This document shows positions 33,583 to 44,090 of a stretch of 64,000 nucleotides of DNA, piece by piece. Below the pieces are notes generated by a model. It was given only the letters and a program-made list of their open reading frames with translations. It did not search any database and was not told the DNA's origin. The DNA lies in the NCBI GenBank assembly GCA_003996215.1, contig QJPP01007236.1, forward strand, positions 620,001-684,000, read 5' to 3'. The first letter of the stretch is position 1. Each line of letters begins with the position of its first letter. The DNA is from Jaltomata sinuosa (lineage: Eukaryota > Streptophyta > Magnoliopsida > Solanales > Solanaceae). Both the position numbers and the translations under genes were made by a program.

Positions 33583-34890
33583 CAATAATTTAATTTTTTT
33601 TTTAATATCTATAATTTTAAAATCAACTAAGTTTTGTGTATCAAAATTTTTCTTATTTGAACTCTGTAATATGATATATTTGTGAAAGAAAAGTACACTG
33701 AAAATTCACATTAGGAAATGTTCGTGCATTGAATTCCTTTTATATTACTCGTACAATATATTAACCGGTTAATTTTTCATAAGCATTTTCGTGTAATTAA
33801 AACTCCTTATAGGTGAAGGATTTTTTTTTTTTGGTTAATACAATTTTAATTGAATCAAGAAATTAAGTTTTATGAGTCTCCACATTAACCTGGGACACAT
33901 ACTATATAATTAACTAAATAACATTAAAAAAAATTGTCTTTACGGGTACAAAAAATACTCAACTATTTTGAATTCAAGTATTAGTCAATGTAGTAATATT
34001 TACCTTTTCATTTAAATGAATATTATATTTACCTCAACGTTAATTGATATTACACATAATTTATTTTTGTTCTATATTTTATGCACCTTTTTAATAAATG
34101 TAAAATTGACGTGCAACACACATACACTAGTTTTAGTATCCTAAATAATGTAAAGTGATGTATATTAGTTAAACATACAAGAAGAGATGTTTAAAGTATT
34201 ATTGGTAAAATAAAGAAGGATAAAATTAATTAAAATATTGTAGACAAGTTTTAAATTAAAAAAAATGACTATTCGATTTTAATAAAAATATATGTTGGTA
34301 AGAATTGAATTTGTTCATTCTAACAGACTGCTAGAGGTATTATAAATGTGTTCTAGTAAATATTAAAATTTAAAAATTGAAATTAGAATTTTGATTTTTT
34401 TTTAGAATTTTGGAGTGTTTAATTCCATCACAATCCAACAACAATGTAGATTGAGGGGCTTTAATTAATTTGAAGTCCAAAATTTTGGACAGACTATGAG
34501 AATAACTCCAAAAATGAGTAGCAGAAATACAAAGTCCAAGAAAAATTCAAACTTCTATTTTGATTTGAAAGAGGGAAAAATAAAAGACCTTCATTTTAAC
34601 TTAATTCAAAAAAATTAAATTTACCTTTGACCCTCTCTAAATATAACATATTTTTCATAAATGTAAGTAAGACTAATTTAAATATAATATTTTTTAGTCA
34701 AACACACATTATATAAAATGAGCAATATTTAACATGTGATATCAGATTTCATATTTATTTTACTACAAACCTTCCTTAAAATCTTAAATTTGAATCAACA
34801 AACTCTGTCATAACATTAATTGCTGTCCATACCAACAAATATTCAAGAAAATTACATTTATATTTACTTGCCCAATTATCAAACCCCAAC
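33583..34890. other. AT-rich spacer and presumed OFP upstream region
   Basis: No gene is seen. The last few hundred bases before 34894 are the likely promoter of the OVATE gene. Confidence 0.45.
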
Positions 34891-34893
34891 AAC

Positions 34894-34899
34894 TATAAA
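34894..34899 (+). promoter_or_regulatory. Probable TATA box of the OFP13/18-like gene
   Basis: TATAAA in 'aactataaaactcaacatat' lies 52 bases upstream of the ATG at 34951, which would give a short leader of about 20-30 bases. Confidence 0.5.
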
Positions 34900-34950
34900 A
34901 CTCAACATATAAAGTAAAAGGGTCACATCAATTTTTTTTTACCATTCAAA

Positions 34951-36000
34951 ATGAAGCTCCCTTCTCTCTTCAAAATCCAAGAAAACTCCTCTTTTTCTCC
35001 ATTTCTATGTCCATTGACACCTTGTGGAAACCTCAAAACTCTCTCTTTTAGAGTTGAAAATAGTCAAAAGATTTTCAACTCTGAAAGTTTTGACAAAAAT
35101 GTTGATGATTACATGGTAGAGAAAGTGATTGAAGGTCTAAAATCAGAGAAAGAGAGGTTTTTTTTTGAGGCAGGTGAAAAAACTAGTTCAATTCTTGAAG
35201 TGTCATCAAAAAGTGACGGGGTCCAGTTTCCACCATTTAATGACTCATGTGTTGACACGACGATGGATTCGATGGACCCTTTAAGGGATTCCAAGAAATC
35301 AATGGAAGGAGTGGTTGAAGCAAATCAAGAGATTAAAACTAGTTCAATTCTTGAAGCATCATCAAAAGGTTATGGGCTCGAGTTTCCACCATGTAATGAC
35401 TCATGTGTTGTAACGACGAGGGGTTCGATGGATCCTTTAGAGAATTCCAAGAAATCAATGGAAGAAATGGTTGGAGGAAATCAAGAGATTGAAACTAGTT
35501 CAATTCTTGAAGTGTCATCAAAAAGTGATGGGCTCGAGTTTTCACCATTTAATGACTCATGTGTTGTAACGATGAGGGGTTCGATGGACCCTTTAGGGGA
35601 TTCCAAGAAATCAATGGAAGAAATGGTTGGAGGAAATCAAGAGATTGAAACTAGTTCAATTCTTGAAGTGTCGTCATCATCATTATCATCAAAGAGTAAA
35701 AATAGTAGTAGTAACGGGCTCGAGTTTCGACCATTTAATTACCCATATGTTTTAACGAAGATGGATACGGTGAACCCTTTTGGGGAGTTCAAAAAATCAA
35801 TAGAAGAAATGGTTGAAATATTTGGAGATATTTTAAGTTGTAAGAAGTGTTTTGAACCGTTATTGATTTGCTATTTGAGGGTTAATGAGGAAAAATATCG
35901 TAATCATATTATTGCTGCATTTTGGAAATTGTTGAATAGCTATTCACCAACAAATGCTCCAAGTTGTAGCCATTCATTCACTACTTTTTTGTCATTGTAG
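34951..36000 (+). CDS. OFP18: OVATE family protein (OFP13/18-like) with four internal 52-residue repeats
   Basis: An intronless gene of 349 residues. The N-terminus MKLPSLFKIQENSS and KTLSFRVENSQKIFNS resemble the OFP13/OFP18 subgroup. The OVATE (DUF623) domain is at about 272-331: NPFGEFKKSIEEMVE, CKKCFEPLLICYLRVNEEKY and HIIAAFWKLLNSY. OFPs are plant transcriptional repressors that bind TALE homeodomain and TRM proteins and affect organ shape. Residues 77-291 are four tandem units of 52 residues (ETSSILEVSSKSDG, LEF.PFNDSCV, SMDPL.DSKKSMEEMV), the last with a Ser-rich insertion. Each unit ends in the wording that opens the OVATE domain, so that part has been multiplied. Usual subgroup lengths are about 250-300 residues. 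The subgroup assignment and symbol are inferences. Confidence 0.88.
   Translation: MKLPSLFKIQENSSFSPFLCPLTPCGNLKTLSFRVENSQKIFNSESFDKNVDDYMVEKVIEGLKSEKERFFFEAGEKTSSILEVSSKSDGVQFPPFNDSCVDTTMDSMDPLRDSKKSMEGVVEANQEIKTSSILEASSKGYGLEFPPCNDSCVVTTRGSMDPLENSKKSMEEMVGGNQEIETSSILEVSSKSDGLEFSPFNDSCVVTMRGSMDPLGDSKKSMEEMVGGNQEIETSSILEVSSSSLSSKSKNSSSNGLEFRPFNYPYVLTKMDTVNPFGEFKKSIEEMVEIFGDILSCKKCFEPLLICYLRVNEEKYRNHIIAAFWKLLNSYSPTNAPSCSHSFTTFLSL
35181..35804 (+). repeat. 156-bp in-frame tandem repeat, four copies, inside the OFP gene
   Basis: 'aactagttcaattcttgaag' begins at 35181, 35337, 35493 and 35649, exactly 156 bases apart, so the reading frame is kept. The copies are very alike, especially copies 3 and 4 at their starts. 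Copy 4 has an added 'tcatcatcattatcatc' Ser tract and passes into the real OVATE domain. Confidence 0.95.
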
Positions 36001-36018
36001 AAGCTGAGGATGAGATTA

Positions 36019-36140
36019 CAACAACAACAACAATTTCCGTGTAATCTCGTAAGTGGGGTTTATATAGGATAGGATTTATGCAGACTTTATTCTCACATTT
36101 ATGCGGTAAAAAGACCATTTCTGATAGACCATCGATGAGA
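36019..36140 (-). mobile_element. RTE-like LINE 3' tail just after the OFP stop codon
   Basis: 'caacaacaacaatttccgtg', 'aatctcgtaagtggggttta', 'ggatttatgcagactttatt' and 'accatttctgatagaccatc' are the reverse complement of the LINE tail. It begins 19 bases after the OFP stop (TAG at 35998-36000), so the gene's 3' UTR probably lies in transposon sequence. Confidence 0.75.
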
Positions 36141-37795
36141 TTCGTGAGAAAAATATTGATAGTGTTTTTTTCTTTTGGTTGAATATTGATAGTGTTTCAT
36201 CTTCATATGTTTGAAAGAAAGGAAATAAATAGAGAAAATTTTATAATAGTAGTATAGTTTTTTTTTTTTTTTCTTGTTTAAAAATTAAATAAATATAGTT
36301 TCTTTATTCCTTTTTAATAATGTTTGTTGTGTTATAAAAATAAATAGAAATTAGTGCTGAAGTTTGTCGCTAATCTCTATTACTTAAATAGCTAGTTCGT
36401 AGCTAATATTTTTTTCTGTTAATCTATTGCTAATTTTCTACTACTTATTAGACAAGATTAACGATAAATTTTTACTATTATGTAACGATAGAAATTATCC
36501 ATCGCTAAATTATTACTTATTTTTTAGTGCTCTTTCTGTCGGTCTTTTTTTGGAGTAATTGGCAAAAAAGTAGTATTGATTTGAGCTCATTTTTTTCTAT
36601 CATATATACTTTGACCTGATATGCCACATCAATAATTAGTGTAATACAAAACTTAGTTTATGTCTAACTTCTATTAACCTAGAGAAAAAATCATTCTAAT
36701 TTTAGGTTTTTCTATTTATTAACTCTTACAATGCATAATTTGTTTATTTATTCGTTACAATAATAACATATTCAGTATTGTTAATTTGTAGGTCTAGCGA
36801 ACCTTCTCTATTTGCTTAAGAAGGTAAAGTTATAAAATAAATTAAAGACAATAAGAAAAGTTTCTCTTTGACTTTATGGTGATTAATCAATGGACGCAAA
36901 AAAAAAAATTGATTAAAAGCTGTGCAATTTTTTTCAAACTTACAATTCACCGAAATTTCATTTTTGTGAAATTGTTAATACCATAACAATTGTTTGGAAA
37001 AATTAAGACAAAATAAATAAATTTCTAGATAATTATTTTTCCTTTGTGAGAGTAAGTAAATTTAGCAAAAAATGAAGATTTGCTTTTAAAAAACACCCTG
37101 CTATTAATGCTCAAAAAATAAAAAGACTTATTTAGTTGGGTAATAAATATTTTAGGGGTAAATAATCATAAATATTTTTATCAAATAGTACAATTCACAT
37201 TTCTACACTTGTCCTAATTTGACTTTAATAGAGCATAACCTATGTCCAGTCAATGACAAAAAACATATACACATAGGCCCCAGATGTTGCAGAAATTGCA
37301 GTTTAAATATACATTAATGGAGCCCTTTGTCTATAGATTTTATTTCAAAAATTCAAAATAATATCTGAATATTTTTTTAAGTGAGTTTTTATGATTTATT
37401 AAATTGAGTCATATATTGTTTCAAGCTTGAAATATGAAATTTAAAAATTCAAAAAACATGTTTTATGCAGTTTTCAAGTCTTTAGGTAAAATTTCGTCTG
37501 TTATTCCTTTTTAGACTACAGTGTGAGCAAACTGAAAATCTTATGAGAAATTTTAGATCACAATCTAAAATAGTATATTATTGCAAACGTTAAATGATAG
37601 AATTGGTTTTGTCTGCAAGGTTAAGTGCTATATGAGGAAATATTAGACTCAAATTTAACGTCATCCGGGAGGGTAACTTTCAAAGGGCTATATTTACACA
37701 ACTTTTAAAAATAGGGACAGAATCTAAATAGTAACCTAAAAAGGGAGACATACGTGTAAATCAACCAATTTTCACTCACAATTCCAACTAAGCTA
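36141..37795. other. Spacer with MITE-like debris
   Basis: A possible MITE with 'gctaatct'/'agattaacg' inverted words lies at about 36330-36535. The rest is AT-rich and non-coding. Confidence 0.4.
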
Positions 37796-37799
37796 GTGT

Positions 37800-38022
37800 T
37801 TGACCATAGATTTTGAATCAAATTTTATAAATTTATTTTCAAATATCTGTTTGATCATGAATTTGATTAGATTTTGAATTTTATCATGCTTTGGGAGAAA
37901 TTTCACTTCCACCACAAAACCTCAATTTGTTTTAATTAAAATACATGTCAAAACACAACTTTAAATTTCAAAAATCACAACTTTCAAAATTCAAATTTTA
38001 ACTTCATAATTTATAGTTAAAC
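37800..38022. mobile_element. Degenerate MITE
   Basis: 'agtgtttgaccatagatttt' at the left is loosely inverted at the right, 'cataatttatagttaaacgg'. The interior is rich in mirrored 'aaattcaaattt'-type words. This is a common solanaceous layout; the ends are worn. Confidence 0.5.
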
Positions 38023-39230
38023 GGGAGGTAAATATTTTTATGTCCAAACACGAATTTTTATTCTAATAATTGGCTAAATGGAGTATCGTATAACCTAACT
38101 TCAAATACCATCTTTTTCTAGAAAAAAAATATTAATTAATTCATGTCCAAATGCATAAGGTGATAAATCATGACAATCCAAGATTTTCAAATTTACAAGG
38201 TTATTATCAATTGATAGCAACAATACTACTAGGACTGAATTTTTTTTGAGGTGGTCCTTCACTGCAAAAAGTATAATTAACTCAAAATTTGAGAAAGGTA
38301 AATAATTCTTCTTCTTTTTGTATCTTTATGGTTATTGTCTTTGTCTTTTTAAAGTGAGAGCAAATTGTATTTATTTTTAGTATGAAGATGATTATTCTAC
38401 CTGCCATGTAAATTGCTCAAGGTAAAAACAAAAAATGTTGGTATTTTTTTCTTTTAAAATTTTAATATTAAAATATAAGAATGCAAAAACTTCCAAATTT
38501 TAGCATTCACTGTCTAAAAAAGCTGCAAAGACATAGGACAAGAAATGAAATTATTCTCAAGGTTAGAAATACCACTGCCAAAAGATTGAACTGCATAAAT
38601 AATTGATTGTCCTAATATAAAATATTTTCATACTTTGTCCTCATATATGATATTAATTAAATAATATAGACATAATTAATTATTCTAATATTATTTACAA
38701 TGTATGAATAACACTTTTAACTTCTCTATTTTTTAAAAAAGAAAAACATAAAATAAAGTAATCCTATTTTTCTTTCTAGTAGAAGTTTTAAAGATCCATT
38801 TGCTTAACTAGGCTCTATATAATGTCGCAACTCGTAACTAGGGGCGAAGCTAGAACGTTTTGTACTTAGGCGAATTTAATAGCTTTAGTATAAACTTTGT
38901 ATTTATATTAAAAAATTTATTAAACATGTATGAAAATTAACCTGAAAACTCAGTTTACTAACTCATGATGTCGCTAACCTAAAATTAAAAACTCATAAAA
39001 TTCAAATTCTAGTTCCGCCTCCACTCATATTTACATAAAACATTTACTTAAGGTGGCAAATTAAAGTAGATCATTCACATCAAAATCAGTGAATGAATCT
39101 CACAACACCAATATCACAATACCAACATATACTTAAAAACAAATGATAAAAAAGAAATTAACTAACTCAGCGTTAATACTTGATAGATTAAATGTTCATA
39201 TAACACATCAAAATAGGACGATAAAAGATA
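38023..39230. other. AT-rich spacer, no gene seen
   Basis: The word 'aactaggggcgaagctagaa' near 38838 is a common dispersed-repeat phrase. Nothing more is supported. Confidence 0.45.
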
Positions 39231-39330
39231 TGATTTGCGAGCTATTGCATATGAACAAGTTTATTCAGTGCGCACCAGAAAAATAGCAGTTGCGGATTTC
39301 TCCAATTCCAACAAAAAAAAAAAAAAAAAA
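39231..39330 (+). mobile_element. SINE 3' end (family C), 5'-truncated
   Basis: 'gatttgcgagctattgcata', 'cagtgcgcaccagaaaaata' and 'gcagttgcggatttctcc' are followed by an A-run at 39313-39330. It belongs to the same family as the head-bearing copy at 41869. Confidence 0.7.
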
Positions 39331-39789
39331 ATCCAATATCGTGGAAACATCCTAGCATAATATACTCCACATTTTGTGCTGTCTCTACCCAAAATCGAGT
39401 TCATTTATTAAAATGGTGAACAAACATGCAAATTATATCGAAAAACTATATTAAAAAAAACTTATTATTTCAGATTAATTTTTTTTTTTGGCTAATCAAG
39501 AATTGAAATTATATATATGATCATGGCCTTAATCTCAGAGCCCAGATTCTTGTCTGAGCGCCGAACCTTCTAAATTTTGTGCCCAATTAATATTTAATGC
39601 CATATTCACATATATCAACAAAGTTAAATTAATTTATAATAGTGCAAAGTTGAATTAATAAATTATATATGTGATATAAGGTTTTGGAGTTCAAAGCACT
39701 ACAACATAAGCTATGCAGTATGTTTTTTGGCCCCTCTCGAGATCTAATTTTCAAAAAAAAAAAAAAAACTGTTTTCCTGGCATTTATGT
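39331..39789. other. AT-rich spacer
   Basis: Includes A- and T-runs near 39481 and 39755. No gene is seen. Confidence 0.45.
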
Positions 39790-40590
39790 GGTTATGAATT
39801 TATCATTGATAAAGGTAAGTTCTACGTATGATGATGATTAGATCAATATTATTGTGTGAGGTAGAGTGTTGGCCAATTAAGAACACTCACATTCAAAAGA
39901 TAAAGGTAGCGATCAGAGATGAGGGTGCTCAGATAGATGTGTGAGCATACCATGGGAGAAATTTGATTAGAAACGACGTTATACGGGGCAAGGTGAGCGT
40001 AACCTCTGTGGCTGGCAAGATAAGAAAAACGAGGTTGAGATGATTCCGACATGTGAATAGGAGGTGCATGGATGCGCTAATAAGGAAGTATGTGAGAGGT
40101 TTGTTGTAGTAGGAGTCATAGGAGAGGTAGAGGTAGGTCGAAAAGAACTGGAGGAGGTGAGTAGACAGAACATGACACAAATACTGCAGCTTACTGAGGA
40201 TATAACCTTAGATAGGAAGATTTGGAGCTTGAAAATTAGGGTAAAAATTTAATAAGTAGCCGAGTGTTGTTGCACTTTAATTATGTGGAAGAGGTACGAG
40301 TACTAGCCTCCTCCTCTCCCCTTCTCCTTATTACATAGTAGTTGTGTAATCTCTTATTCTTCAATGTGTATTACTATTTGTGGTTTAAGTTGCTTTATAT
40401 CTTGCTATTTTGCTGTCATTTTTTTTTTTGTAATCCCGCTTCAAAAATATATTTTTTGAGCCAAGGGTCTATTAAAAATAGTTTCTCTGCCCCACAAAGA
40501 TAAGAATAAGATTTATGTATGATCTATAGCCTCCCGTGACCTCACTTATGGAATTACACGAACGAATACGTTATTGCTGTTAATTTAGAC
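39790..40590 (+). mobile_element. 5'-truncated RTE-like LINE
   Basis: The longest copy of this LINE type in the window. The coding remnant includes 'gtgtgaggtagagtgttggc' (the C-Y-W-x-x-N block near 39853). Next is the equivalent of the RLRWFGHV segment near 40035 ('gaggttgagatgattccgac'), and then 'cagcttactgaggatataac' near 40187. Stops interrupt all frames. The 3' tail is at 40456-40590 ('gagccaagggtctattaaaa', 'gacctcacttatggaattac'). Confidence 0.8.
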
Positions 40591-40835
40591 ATCAATTATA
40601 AACTTTGGGTCTCTAAACTCATATTGTAAAGTCTAAACATTACTTATATAAGTTATCTCACATGGGGACTCATCAGTGAGAGTGTACACACTCACACACA
40701 TACACATCTGCGTGAAATAAAGGAGTCACCTTAATCAATTGTTAATAAATGAAATATTAACTAATCTCTTTTAGAAAAAATAAATATTAAAAATAACAAT
40801 ATTGTTAAATAGTTAATAGCACTCTCCATACCAAA

Positions 40836-41045
40836 CAGGTCGGGGTCAAGGGTCGGGGTTGGGATTGGATATTGGATCTCCGGGTTGGTATCTTGGGCTC
40901 GGTCTCTCAGGTTCAAGTCACGAGTCGACGTTGAGGTCAGGTCTTAGGTCGGGGTCAAAGATCGTGTTCCTGGTCGGTATTAGGGTCGGATCCTTCGTAG
41001 GGTTGGGAAATGGGTCGAGACATGAGTTCAGGTTCGGGGTCATAG
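40836..41045. repeat. Degenerate GGGTCGGG-type minisatellite
   Basis: A GC-rich island in AT-rich DNA, made of irregular units such as 'aggtcggggtcaagggtcgg', 'ggtcttaggtcggggtcaaa' and 'ggtattagggtcggatcc'. Unit length varies between about 12 and 30 bases. It is G-rich on the plus strand throughout. Confidence 0.7.
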
Positions 41046-41089
41046 TATTGTCTAGATTATACTTAAATATCCTAATATTTTTTCTTTAT

Positions 41090-41215
41090 TAACCAAACAA
41101 CAACATGCACAGTGAAATCCCACAAAATGAAATTTAGAGAGGGTAAAGTGTACGCATATCTTATCTCTACTCGTGGAAATAAAGAGACTGTTTCCACAAA
41201 ACCCTCAATTTTTTT
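41090..41215 (-). mobile_element. RTE-like LINE 3' tail
   Basis: 'aaccaaacaacaacatgcac', 'agtgtacgcatatcttatct' and 'gactgtttccacaaaaccct' are the reverse complement of the LINE tail. It lies head-on to the copy at 39790. Confidence 0.75.
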
Positions 41216-41868
41216 CTTTATTACCCCAACACTAAAAAATAAGTAAAAGAATTACTTATTTTTTCTTTTTCTAGAAAACACATTTTTCTTTCATATCGAA
41301 CACTCCAAGTTTCCACTTTTTAAAATGCAAATCAGATAAAGGAAAAAAGAATTAACCACTTACAGAGTATTCCGGAACACCTACATAGGCTACATATGTA
41401 ATAAATGGCTAGATATGAAAATAATAATATGGACTGGACTTCTCTCATGTTGGATCATTGTATTTGAATTGGGCTGGTGATGCAAATTGGGCCACATTGA
41501 CCTTGGGCTCTATCATAATTTTAAATTTTACGTAGCAGACCTTCCTTAATTTAAAGGCTTTCAATCTCAAATATGATGTCCAAACCGGCCTCTAGTCACT
41601 CCTTTTTTTATAGTAGAACAATGTGATCTTATGTCTTCTTCAACACCTATTAGAAAATTGCTTCAAGTAATAACTTCATCCATAAGTCTTATAAGTAGTT
41701 ATGTATCACCTATCATATTAATGTATCACATGCATCCCAACAATTAACAACCACAAAGGGGAAAAAAAACTGATCTTTCCCTAAGATAATCTCAGTGTCT
41801 TCACAATTTTATCATGTCCGTTCAGGATTTGCTAGTACAAAAATTGCTAGCAAAAAATTGCTCGCAAG
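41216..41868. other. Spacer, no gene seen
   Basis: No supported features. Confidence 0.45.
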
Positions 41869-42030
41869 GGCATGGTTGAGTGGTTGGGAGGTGAGTCTCT
41901 GGGAGACTTGAGATCGAATCCAGCCTCCGTCTGCCGCTCAGTCATGAGTTCGTCGCATGGGGTTGTCTAGTGCGGTTTACATCTCCTATGTAGTTTGTGA
42001 GTTATTGCACAATGAACAGGTTACCACAAA
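41869..42030 (+). mobile_element. tRNA-derived SINE (family C)
   Basis: The head 'gggcatggttgagtggttgg' is an A-box-like word (41869-41888). The B-box-like 'gagatcgaatcc' is at 41910-41921. The body 'agtttgtgagttattgcaca' matches the 39231 copy. The tail merges into unrelated sequence near 42030. Confidence 0.8.
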
Positions 42031-42489
42031 GTGCTCTCCCAAAGAACATAAACTGTGACAGAGGTTGTGGATTTCTTTTGGGGTTCCAAGAGTTAAATAA
42101 TTGTAAGAGGGATAGAACACTGAACATGGACCAATTGAGTTTAAGGCAAACCTTAAAGAGTCACAGAAGCCAACTCCTAAAATTGATTGTTGAGATAGGT
42201 ACAAATAAACCCAAGTACTCCCACCAAAGAAAAAAAAAACATTAAGAACTATCAATTGCATTTAACACATCTCTATCAAGTTGTCATTATTTAATTGAAT
42301 TAATTGCCATACTGATTAATTTATTAATTTTATGCTCACATCACATATTCCAAATCCCAAAGTCTTAATTACTTTCCTAACAACAAGAAGATTGCAGCTC
42401 CGAACACCGCAAGAATCTTGACCAAAGTACACACGATGGAGAACCTCCCACTTTAAAAGCAAATTTATAATACCTGCAGACCACTTTAC
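42031..42489. other. Spacer, no gene seen
   Basis: Open frames on both strands at 41986-42261 run through the SINE and its flank and are not gene-like. Confidence 0.45.
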
Positions 42490-42492
42490 TTA

Positions 42493-43663
42493 GGGCATGT
42501 TGTAATTGAATTTGGTGTAATTGGGTGTAATTACACAGTTTAACATGTTTGGTTGGCCAGGTAATTACTTGATCAGCAGATAATTGAGTGTAATTGGCAG
42601 GAGGTAATTACACTATTCAATTCACAAGGGGAGCTGTAAATTGCTATGTAATTACAAGCTGATTACTTTCTAATTCGTCCTTTTATTTTTATTTTATTTT
42701 TTCGTTTTAATTTATTTTTTATTTTTATTATTTTAATTTCTTTTTTATTTTTATTATTCTAATAATTTTAAAAAATATTTTTTTTTTATTTATTTATATT
42801 TCATTTCCTTCTCATTTTCAAACCTTTACTTCTTGTGATTCCATGTAATTGTTCGTATTATCTATTTTATATTTATTTTATGTTTATTTTTTTCATTTAG
42901 CATTATTTAGTTAGTATTCTAATTTTTTAATTAAAGTAGAATTCATTGTTGAATAAGGTTATATACTTAGGTTTTTCTTTTCTTTTGAATCTTATTTAGA
43001 TACGTTATATTGAAATTTGACATAAGAGTATTATGTTGACTTTTTTGTTTTGAATTTTGAACTTATGTTATATTTCAGTTCCAATTATTTGTTTTACTAG
43101 TATTAACTTGATATTTCACATTGCAAACCATTTATTTTTAGGTAGAATTGATAGATTATCTTTTTGTCAAATATTTTAATAATTTTATGACATTATATTC
43201 ATAATATTAATATTTTTGCTAAACATGCATTTCATGATGTTCTTAAAAATCATGTACTTTAAGTTTTTATGATTAATTAAATTAAAATATACTAATTTAA
43301 AAAATATAAATCAATTATTTTTTTATAATATTATTAGTTAAGAATATATGTTTATTAATTAATATATTTCAAAAGATAATATATATATATATATATTAAA
43401 TATTTAATTTAATATTATTTATAAAAGCCCTTATTTGTTTAGTATAAATTTTTAGTTTTTGATAATTAGCTTTTATTAAATTTTAATATAACCATGTGAT
43501 TACACTTGTGCAACCAAATAGTACACTTGAAATTACAGTGTAATTACATTGTGGCAACCAAACAGGTTGATGTAATTACTAGACTGTATAATTACTAGGC
43601 TGGTAATTACTACCCTAGTAATTACACCAATTCCAATTACCAGGTGGCTTTCCAAACAGACCC
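42493..43663. mobile_element. Harbinger-like non-autonomous element with TTA target duplication
   Basis: The termini GGGCATGTT and AACAGACCC (imperfect inverted repeat) are flanked by TTA at 42490-42492 and 43664-43666. Both subterminal regions are packed with 'ggtgtaattacac', 'gtaattac' and 'ttggtaattac' words in both orientations. Such subterminal repeats are typical transposase-binding arrays. The 800-bp core is extremely AT-rich with no open frame. Total 1171 bp. Confidence 0.75.
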
Positions 43664-43813
43664 TTATTGTTCTTAACAAAAGTAAATGATCTAAAATAGT
43701 GTCATTTTAAAATATTAAAATATAATTAATTATTTATTTTTATATTTATCCTTAGTCATAAATATGTAGAAATATTAATGTGGTATAAAAGATAGAAATA
43801 CTAAACAGAGAGG

Positions 43814-44090
43814 AGTACTCTCTTTGTCCCATATTAGTCGATCACCTTATTAAAAATAGATGTCTGATCCAATATTAGTTGTCCACCTTACTAAATTAAG
43901 AGAAAATCGATTAAATTTTTCCCATATTGCTCTTGCAATTAATTTTTTTTGAAAGTGTGTGAACATTTGTTCGTAAAGTTTTAAAAAAGTTTCTCAAGAG
44001 TGAATAAGTAAAATTATCTTATTATTGATAATTTCTTAAGATGCGTGTAAAATGAAAAGTAGTCAACTAATATAGAACGGATAAAGTAAT
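43814..44090. mobile_element. Stowaway-like MITE
   Basis: 'tactctctttgtcccatatt' at the left is inverted at the right, '...actaatatagaacggataaa', followed by 'gta'. TA borders; non-coding. Confidence 0.65.
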
